Below are positions 9,001 through 15,233 of a stretch of DNA of 15,233 bases, one piece after another; within the stretch, counting starts at the first letter, position 1, and every line of letters begins with the position of its first letter. Both the position numbers and the translations under genes were made by a program. This DNA comes from Jimgerdemannia flammicorona (taxonomy: Eukaryota; Mucoromycota; Endogonomycetes; Endogonales; Endogonaceae): contig RBNI01003775.1 in the NCBI GenBank assembly GCA_003990745.1, positions 1 to 15,233 of the forward strand. Reading direction: 5' to 3'. The notes under the pieces were generated by a model. The model was not told where the DNA came from and did not search any database. It saw only the letters and a program-made list of their open reading frames with translations.

Positions 9001-9634
9001 CAGTACCCCAACATTCAGCCATCAGAATCTAGTCAATCCTTGTATCCAGTCCATTTACTCAGTATGTATAGATCCTCCTGTCACCCTACTATATTCTGCC
9101 CATATTCTCTAAAGAGCTAAGGTTCTCTATCTCCTCCTACTTATCCAGTCCATCACTCCTCCCATCTGCACTCCTTCCTCCATCAGTTCTATCTAGCTGT
9201 AGATCCTGCACCATATTAAAGTCACCTCCCAGAACATCAACACCTTCCTCCAAGAAAACACCCTCCTCCAACAGATCCCTAATCCACTCAATCCGCTCAC
9301 CCCTAACTATAGGGCAGTAGTAGGAACCAATCCTCACTGATTCCCACCCAGGTTAGTGCCATTCTCCTCAGACCAAATGGTCCCCCCAGCTCTGAATTCT
9401 GCTCAAGTCCCCTCTATCCTTCCTCATCAGAATTGCCACTTTATCATTCCAAGCAGTATCTCCTCCCCATTCTCAAGTCCACTCCACTTGGTCTTCCTCA
9501 TCCTCACACTGTATATCCTGCAGTAAAAAGAGATCAGCCTCTAATCTCTTAAGTCAAGTAAAAATATTCCTATACTGCCCCAATCCCCATAGCCTATTCA
9601 CATTCAGAGAAAAAATGCTAGTTGTACTGTTCAT
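6017..9634 (-). pseudogene. Copy B ORF2: APE endonuclease, reverse transcriptase and CCHC finger (inactivated)
   Basis: From ATG at 9634 to TAA at 6017 the frame is 1205 codons without a frameshift but with about 37 in-frame stops. Endonuclease: SLNVN (residues 9-13), LLQD (37-40), YYCP (105-108), GGDFN (136-140), an RID..L block and SDH (225-227). Reverse transcriptase: a GFVEDR block, motif A FLD.EKAYD with catalytic D606, RGVPQRDPLSP (661-671; most relatives have QGD), FADD (704-707) with both catalytic Asp, an AKLNW..C block and YLGI. A post-RT block contains GGLGL (866-870). The C-terminal finger has C1057, C1060, H1075 and C1080 (CCHC, like zf-RVT). The intact enzyme would nick target DNA and copy its own RNA there. 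Many stops fall where Trp or Arg is expected, for example before the RT block RLIMLLN (N-W-R in relatives) and in FLD.EKAYD. Confidence 0.93.
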
Positions 9635-9665
9635 AAGGAATAATGTTGTTTATCAATCGCACTCT

Positions 9666-11732
9666 CTACAAATCTGCATTCAGCTCCTCCTGTGCCAAGT
9701 CCAAGTCATGTTCTGCAGCCAGTGCCTTCTCCTCAGTTGCCTATGCCTCCAACCCAGCCAGAAGTTCCACCATTGTCCCATCCTCCTTTTCCTTGAAGTC
9801 CTCCCAGTATTCTAGGTATACCTTCTGCCAGAGTTGCAATCCATAATGCTCTGCTCAATAATAGGCAGCCCACTCACCAGCAACAATTGCCAACTCAGCC
9901 TCCCTCACCTCATCCATCACATATCCCTCCTTCTCTTTGAAAATTGCAAGTATCTCTGTCTTCAATGCCTCCACCACTCTATCTCTACATAGAATCCATA
10001 CCCAATACTCCTCCAGCATCACACACAGGTCAACTTCTCCCAACTCCTCAGCCATGAGGTTATCCATCACCTTGCTCATCTACAGCAGGTTCCCCACCTC
10101 CTTCCCTCCAGGAGTCCCTGGCTGCCTAGCATCCAGCATTATGGTATCTGCTCCCACACTGGCAGCCTCATCCCACTCCTCCTCTGGGACATCCACCAGC
10201 TTGTACTCATCAACTGCCACTACCTGACCCCCTTTTACCACATCTGGGACCCCAAAGTGAACTTGCTGGGCCCCCTATATCAGCACATTCTCTGCTGCCC
10301 CTCTCTTCCCAACCAGGCCTCTCCTGATAAGTGGGGGGGGGATACCATCCAAATTCTGCTCCCAAACTTTGAATGTACTATTGGCATAGGGATCCTTGCC
10401 CAGTGTCTTCCCAGCCCCTTTCTTAGTTGCCTCCACCACCTCTTCTTCTTTGCTAACCCAGACGCTGGCTTCGATGCCTTTAGACTCCTCAGTCTCAACC
10501 AACTTCTTCTTTGCCCCTTCTGTCACACTTGCCAAAAGCTCCCTCTGTCTCTTGTACCCCTGGGCCTGCTCCCACTGCTTCCTATCAGTATGGATATGTT
10601 TTCCATCCATAATCTCCAGATATATTGACTCTTCATATAGCTTCCAGGCTTTCACTCTCCTCTCCACCACACCACTCAGCTCCTCCAGAGCCTCCAACAA
10701 GTCCTCCTCCTCCTCTTCACTCCCTTTTATCCTCAATACCTTACAGACAAAAGCCCCCCACATCAGCACTGAGGGCCAGTCACTCATCTTCCCTGTGGCC
10801 TCCTTTCCCACCAGCCAAATCCTGACATCGATGTTGCCCATCCTGAATGTGGTCCCCTTCTACATCTGGAAGCCAATGTCTACCACATCACCATACTCTA
10901 CCATCACCTCCTCCACCCTCCTCCTAGTCTCCTCCTTTATCACTGTAGGTACCCCCCTCACCAGAAGCTACACCACTCTGGGGTCCCACCTTAAGCACTG
11001 CACCATGGAGACCACTACTTCCCCAACTACTACTCTAGTCTTCAGGGCCTCATTCAGTGAGCCTGCCTTCTCAAAGCCCACCTCAACCCCCTCCAGATCC
11101 TTCAGGAACTTCACCAAGGCTGCTCCAGCTACCTGCTTCGAAATAAGCCCCAGGACTATCCTCACCATCACTGCCAAGCCCTGAAAGCACAAGATAGCTA
11201 CAAACTCTGAGATTGACTTCTTGAGCAACAGGGCCACCACCAGCCCCATTACACCATCTGCTAGGTCTCTCTTCTACATTGGGAACCCCTGCCCCACCTG
11301 GCCATTAGCTGTCACATCTCTTTTTTTTTCCTGATTCTCTGTCACACTCCCATTAACAGTCACACCCCCAGCCATAGCCCCTTCAGCCCCTATGCTCATA
11401 CCTCCCACCTGAGGGCCACTCCCCCTCCCAACACTAGCCTTGTTCTTCCCCTCAGCAGTGCTAGCCCTGGTTCCAACAGGCTATCTACTTACCTTTATCT
11501 TGTCAGCAAAACTGGAGAGACCAGGCCTTCCCCCAGATCCACTTGACACCAGTCCTCCTCCAGAGCCTTCACCACCCTTCAATCCTCCAAAAGCCCCTAT
11601 CCCCAATCCATAACCTCTCTCCACATGCTACCATCTAAAAGCCCCAGGTCCACCTGACCCAGCACACCCTTCAGAACTATTACTTGATGATATTTTTATA
11701 GTACCTTTTCTTTGAATTATATTGAAAACCAT
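9666..11732 (-). pseudogene. Copy B ORF1: LINE RNA-binding protein (inactivated)
   Basis: ATG at 11732 to TAG at 9666 spans 689 codons in a single frame with nine premature stops (eight TAG, one TGA) and no frameshift. The N-terminal part (about 1-150) is Gly/Ser-rich and looks disordered. Then come DGVMGLVVALLLKKS and an RRM-like stretch with VGFEKAG, VVVGEVVVS, and a V.EEVMVEYGDVVDIGF block. An acidic helical region follows (GSEEEEEDLLEALEEL), then WKLYEESIYLEIMDGK and a long charged C-terminus with Leu heptad-like spacing. I see no CCHC knuckle. By analogy with L1 ORF1p it would coat the LINE RNA. The RRM assignment rests on pattern, not on a search. The family is secure because three copies align. 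Confidence 0.8.
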
Positions 11733-11778
11733 TGCTTGAAGTTTGTGTAACATAAATTGTACAGGAGAAAGATATCTG

Positions 11779-11799
11779 ATATATATATATATATATATA
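11779..11799. repeat. (AT)n run at the 5' junction of copy B
   Basis: About ten AT units join the 5' end of copy B to the ATATAG of the right target-site duplication. It may be filler added at 5' junction formation, later slippage of the AT bases of the target, or part of the element's 5' end. Confidence 0.75.
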
Positions 11800-11809
11800 G
11801 AAGGTCTAT
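11795..11809 (+). repeat. Target-site duplication of copy B, right
   Basis: Exact 15-bp match to 5878-5892. Copy A ORF1 continues directly from here. Confidence 0.93.
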
Positions 11810-12114
11810 GTAAACTCAATATATTTAGAGGTGGTAGATGGAAAGCATATCTGGGTGAACAAAGAGTAGTAAGAGAGAGCACAGAAAAGAAAGAGATAGA
11901 GAGAGCTGTTGGTGAGTATGAAGGAGAAGGTGGCTATAGAGTCAGGTGGATCAGAGACTACTAAGGGGATACAGATGAGTGTTTGGGCCAGTAGAGAAGG
12001 GGAATAAAAGATACCAGGTGATCAGACAAGTAGAGTAACTAGGGATTAGATATTATATGATAATAGTATTCTAGAGGTCTGAGAGGAGGAGGAGGTGAGA
12101 AGAGTGCCAGCCAG
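11810..12114 (+). pseudogene. Copy A ORF1, continuation after copy B
   Basis: The frame of the 4793-5892 segment continues here once one duplication copy is set aside. NSIYLEVVDGKHIWVNKE matches ESIYLEIMDGKHI of copy B, and MSVWASREGE matches ASVWVSKEEE. Premature stops are found at the KE**ERAQ double stop, at KR*REL and further on; several stand where the other copies have Trp or Gln. The segment ends in mid-ORF where copy C is inserted. Confidence 0.8.
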
Positions 12115-12204
12115 CTCTCTCCGGTAATATTCAGGTGACACAAACTTCAGACAATACTTTTGACAACATCTTCAAGTATTAGTGTTATCAACATAGCGAG
12201 CAAC

Positions 12205-14079
12205 ATGCATTCTGGTGAGCATACTGGATAGGGGGGCCCCAGTGCCTTTGACTGGCAACATGTGGGGGGGGGTTAAGGTGCTGGTATTAGTATACCAAGT
12301 ACTTTGATGAGAGGATGCAGGGCCAGGGGTGGTGGCAGAGGAGGTGCAAGGCTGCATGGGGGAGGGAGGATGACCTTCACAGATAAAGTCAGGATGGGAA
12401 AGCAGGTGACTGGGCTAGATGGCTGGCTGGAGCTGGGAAAGGTGTCTGCTACCATGAGTGGCAAGGAGGCCTCTTCACTGGGGGATCAGTGTAGTGGGGC
12501 TGGAGGTGTAGTGGCTGAGGTGGTAACTGCTGATGGTGGCATGACAGGCAATCTGGAAAAAAATCCAGATGTGACAGCTGATGGGGGACCTGGACAGGGG
12601 TGCAGCGTGAGACCTGGAGATCTGGCTGATGGTGTGATGGATCTCGTGGTGGCCCCATTACTCAAAAAGTCTTGATTGGAATTTGCCATTACACTGTACT
12701 TCCGTGGCTTGGTAGTGATGGCAAAGATGGTGCTGGGGCTGCTGGCTAGTGAGGTGAAGGGTGCGACCTTGGTTAAGTTCTTGAAGAAGCTGGAGACAGT
12801 TGAGGTGGGGTTTGAAGAGGAGGGTTTGCTACTGGAGACAGTGGAGAAGGGTGTAGTGATTGGAGGAATTTCAGTACCAATGGCGAGGTGTATGCATTGG
12901 GATCCCTGAGTGGTTCATCTGGTGATTGTAGATATGCCGACAGTGAAGAAGGAGGAGGTGAGGAAGCTGGTCATAGATGTGGTGAAGGAGTACGGCGAGG
13001 TGGTCAACATTGGGTTCAGGGTATGGGAGGGGACTGAGCTCAGGATAGAAGATGTGGATGTCTGGTTGAGGCTGTTTGGGATGGAGAATACCAGGAAGGC
13101 TAGGGACTGGCCAGTGGTGCTGAAGTGGGGCCCAGTGGAGTGCAAGGTATCGAGGGTGAAGAGGTCAGAGGAAGATGAGTAGGACCTGCTGGAGGCACTT
13201 GAGGACCTGGCAGGAGCTGTGGAGAGGAGGCATAGGGCTTGGAGGGCTTATGAGGCTAGGATGGTAGTAGAGGTAATCGAGGGCAAGAAGGTGCGAATAG
13301 ACAAGGTGCTCTGGGAGAAGGCAAAGGGGAGACAGCTGCAGAAGGATTTGCTGGTCAGTTTGGATGGGGATCAGAAGGCAGGGGCTATGGAGGAGAGTGC
13401 TGGAGTGAGTGCTAGTATCTGGGCAGAGGCTGGACAGCAAGGGGGGAAGACAAAGGAGAGTGGGGGACAGGGGCCAGAGGAGGTAGTAGTGGACATGGCA
13501 ATGGCAGATAATAATCAGATCCAGTATAGTGTTTCTGAGGTAGGAGAGGGGGAGTTGGAGGATGTGTCAGAGGATGGTTGGGATGAGTCTGTGCGAACTG
13601 AGGAGAGGAAGGAGGGGGAGACAGATTTGGCACAGGCAGCAGAGGTAGTTGGGGGGGAGAAGTGGCTGTTGAGGGCACTGCAAAATGTGGCAGCTGAGGA
13701 ACTAAGAGAGATCGATTTCCAGGTGATCAGTGAGGACTTCTGGGGGCAAGTACTGTGAGGGGAGGAGGTTGTGAGGAAGTTGAGAGATGAGATGATAGCA
13801 GCTCTTCTGGAGGCAGAGGAGTATGAGGTTACCAAGGCAAGGGAGGCAACACTCTTGGGTATTGCCAATAAAAGGGCAGCTTATCTGTGGGGGCTGCGGA
13901 AGGGACTGGCAAAGTGGCAGGTGGTGTGCGAGGAGCACTAGGCATCAATGGAGATGGTGGATGGTGAGGACTGTGTGGAATTGTTGGCAGCCCTGGATGA
14001 ACAGCAAAATGTAGAAGATGAGATTGTGGTGGAATGGAACCTGGATCTGGCTGGAGAGGAAGTGAGCATAGAATTATAG
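12205..14079 (+). pseudogene. Copy C ORF1 (single frame, seven premature stops)
   Basis: From an ATG at 12205 one frame runs 625 codons to TAG at 14079, broken by stops at 12229 (TAG), 12274 (TAA), 12673 (TGA), 12907 (TGA), 13180 (TAG), 13756 (TGA) and 13939 (TAG), without a frameshift. The best-preserved parts are MDLVVAPLLKKS, the RRM-like region (about 12795-13050; VHLVIVDMPTVKKEEV, VKEYGEVVNIGF) and DWPVVLKWGPVECKV, followed by a charged helical C-terminal half. The start of the ORF is uncertain, because the ATG of copy B corresponds to an ATA/CTT here. The stop at 12907 stands where copy B has Arg (DPRVV), fitting CGA to TGA. Confidence 0.82.
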
Positions 14080-14113
14080 ATGTGGAGATATTAACACTCT
14101 CAAATACTTCACT

Positions 14114-14240
14114 ATGATTAGTACAACCAACATTTTTTCTATGAACGTCAATGGGCTTAGGGGGACTGGGAGGTGATGTATGATTTTTGGATGGCTGAAG
14201 AAACTGGAGGTGGATCTCTTCTTGCTTCAAGATGTATGGT
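14114..14240 (+). pseudogene. Copy C ORF2, N-terminal remnant of the endonuclease
   Basis: ATG at 14114, 34 nt after the ORF1 stop, starts MISTTNIFSMNVNGLRG. This is the APE-endonuclease NVNGLR opening, followed after one TGA by KKLEVDLFLLQD (Asp codon at 14231). Directly after this, between about 14232 and 14241, the sequence jumps to the post-RT region. The remaining endonuclease and the whole reverse transcriptase are missing compared with copy B (about 9509-7001 there). Confidence 0.83.
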
Positions 14241-15233
14241 TGCCTATGAGCTTGGTGGTTGCGAAGGGCTGTTGAGCTACAGGGGGGTGGTTGGGTACCA
14301 TTGATGAAGAAGGTGTGGGAGATGAGAGTCTCTCCCCGAGGGTCCTCAGGGGATCTGCTCTCTTTAGTGAGTCTGACTGGAAGTCGCCAGCTACGATATA
14401 AGGGCTTCTGGTGGGGAGTGGTTGATGGCGTACACAGGATAGGTCTGCGCTGGCATAGTAATGAGGGGGAGGAGATATGGGGTCCAGCTATGTGGAAATG
14501 GGACTGTCTGCTTCTAGGGGGTGTTCCACTCGCGGAGTTTGACATTGGAGATGGAGTAGAGTGTCAGAGGCGAAATGGCCAGGATCTTTGGCTGAGCAGT
14601 TGGCAGACAGTGAGAATTGGAGAAGGGTGGGACTGGGCAGGGATCTGGTCTTGGAGTGCTGAGGTGAGGCGGTGGCTTCCTCCTAAGTTCTGGGTAGTAT
14701 GGTGGTGAATGTTGCGGAGGAATGTTATGTTGAACTTCCATGCTGGGCATTTGGTGGAGGGTGGTCAGCTGGAATGTGAGGAGTGTTATAATGTTGGGCA
14801 AGTTGGGGGATTTGTACAAATGCCGGAACATTGGCTGGGAGAGTGTGAGGTGTTGGGGGAATTTTGGATAGCTATAGGGGATAGGCTTGGGGTTAAAAGG
14901 AGGCCCGATGGGGAGAGAGATCGCTGGGATGATTTGGCATCGAGAATTGTGGGGGGTGTCGGCAATAGGTGACTTACTGTAGGGTGGGTTGTAGTGGTGT
15001 GGGTGGGGTTGGCTGGACATTGGCTCTATGTTTTTGAGGAGGGGCAGCGGATAGGGAAACAGGAGAAGTTATTGAGATGGGAGGCATTAGTAGTGGACCT
15101 GCTTATGGGATAGTGGGTCGGATGGGGGCCGCAAGGTGGGCATCGTTGCCATCTGGTCAAAGAGATATGTGAGCAGAGTGGGGGGAGGGTGGGGATAGTG
15201 TTGAAAAAAGTGGTCTTTCATCGGGAAGGGGTA
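14241..15233 (+). pseudogene. Copy C ORF2, post-RT region and CCHC finger (truncated)
   Basis: Read in frame 3, this matches the last third of copy B ORF2: AWWLRRAVELQ, KKVWEMRVSPRGSSGDLL, a Trp-rich stretch around 14620-14705, and the finger C-x2-C...H-x4-C at 14775-14846. The frame differs from that of the endonuclease remnant, so the deletion also shifted the frame. Only a few stops interrupt it (at the junction, 14706, 14970 and about 15111). It serves as the best reference for the ancestral codons of copy B: Arg CGC/CGA and Trp TGG here are TGA/TAG there. The frame leaves the window before its stop. Confidence 0.85.

Larger units (their letters stand above)
5893..11794 (-). mobile_element. 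LINE copy B, full-length two-ORF non-LTR retrotransposon inserted in copy A
   Basis: About 5.9 kb, read on the minus strand: a short 5' UTR (11794-11733), ORF1 (11732-9666), a 31-nt gap, ORF2 (9634-6017), a 3' UTR with a GC-rich palindrome, AATAAA and poly(A). It is flanked by a 15-bp target-site duplication and interrupts ORF1 of copy A. The coding strand is strongly purine-rich, so the plus strand switches from G/A-rich to C/T-rich exactly at both junctions. There are no LTRs and no RNase H or integrase domain. The order APE endonuclease, reverse transcriptase, CCHC finger fits the L1/Tad-like group of LINEs. Only about a dozen CpG dinucleotides are seen in the whole element. Both ORFs are closed by premature stops, so the copy is inactive. 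Confidence 0.93.
11795..12114 (+). mobile_element. LINE copy A, continuation to the insertion point of copy C
   Basis: The sequence continues ORF1 of copy A from the point where copy B broke it. Alignment with copies B and C runs to about 12100, where the 5' end of copy C starts (CTCTCTCCGGTAA). The remainder of copy A, if present, lies beyond copy C and outside the window. Confidence 0.82.
12115..15233 (+). mobile_element. LINE copy C, internally deleted, running off the window
   Basis: The 5' end aligns with those of A and B (a CTCTCC string, then GTAATATTC and ACACAAACTTC). Then come a full ORF1 (12205-14079), the first 40 or so codons of ORF2, and a jump to the post-RT part of ORF2 that continues to the last base. 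The final bases match copy B about 30 nt before its ORF2 stop, so only the 3' UTR and tail (about 130 nt in B) should remain outside. It is the most GC-rich copy, still has CpG sites and has fewest stops per kb, so it is the youngest or best preserved. Its target-site duplication cannot be checked here. Confidence 0.88.

Noticed and set aside
10396..11184. Plus-strand open frame of 262 codons across copy B
   Set aside because: Antisense shadow of ORF1 of copy B, rich in Ser/Thr/Pro because the other strand is purine-rich and poor in the complementary stop triplets.
6017..11732. Reassigned stop codons (TAG or TGA read as Trp, Gln or Arg) to explain the open frames of copy B
   Set aside because: The host genes in the same window use TAG (bZIP) and TAA as true stops and contain TGG, and the stops in copy B replace at least two different amino acids in ways deamination explains. 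CpG loss argues for mutation.
5893..11794. LTR retrotransposon or viral origin for copy B
   Set aside because: No LTRs, integrase, protease or RNase H motif; poly(A) tail, target-site duplication and APE endonuclease identify a non-LTR element.
13829..14545. Long minus-strand open frame (238 codons) across copy C
   Set aside because: It is the antisense of ORF1 and ORF2 of copy C, kept open by their purine-rich coding strand; its Pro/Ser/His-rich product has no domain.

Overview
The window is eukaryotic nuclear DNA, most likely from a fungus, perhaps an early-diverging lineage. GT-AG introns of 92-342 nt interrupt the genes, one with a perfect TACTAAC branch site. The encoded proteins look fungal: an Atf1/ATF2-type bZIP factor, a 56-residue ribosomal protein uS14 (S29), and a 168-residue TCTP close to the Schizosaccharomyces form. 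The species cannot be named from the sequence alone.

Positions 1-4440 form a conventional gene block of three plus-strand genes: the 3' part of the bZIP gene (49-1423), RPS29 (2143-2911) and TCTP (3512-4438). The intergenic spaces carry recognisable promoter elements, including a perfect palindromic cAMP-response element (TGACGTCA) upstream of RPS29, the class of site that the neighbouring bZIP protein would bind. In TCTP the stop codon appears to sit in its own last exon. In RPS29 the last exon encodes only two residues and the stop.

Positions 4439-4726 are an AT-rich spacer. From about 4727 to the end, the window is a nest of three copies of one non-LTR (LINE) retrotransposon family. Copy A (plus strand, oldest, very AT-rich) runs 4727-5892 and resumes at 11795-12114. 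Copy B (minus strand, 5893-11794) is a full-length element of about 5.9 kb inserted into ORF1 of copy A. It has a 15-bp target-site duplication, a poly(A) tail and an AATAAA signal. Copy C (plus strand, about 12115 to beyond the end) also lies in ORF1 of copy A and carries an internal deletion of about 2.5 kb that removes most of the endonuclease and all of the reverse transcriptase.

The family has ORF1 (688 codons in B, with an RRM-like region and an acidic, helical C-terminal half). ORF2 (1205 codons in B) encodes an APE-type endonuclease, a reverse transcriptase and a C-terminal CCHC finger. No copy can make protein. ORF1 and ORF2 of B and ORF1 of C nevertheless stay in one frame from end to end and are broken almost only by substitutions. 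Trp codons became TAG/TGA, Arg CGN codons became TGA, and CpG is nearly absent. This is the mark of cytosine deamination (methylation decay or a RIP-like process).

I see no new defence or metabolic system. The points most worth checking are the frame-preserving hypermutation, the shared Glu-to-Asp change at the endonuclease active site, the stop-only exon of TCTP and the CRE in the RPS29 promoter.
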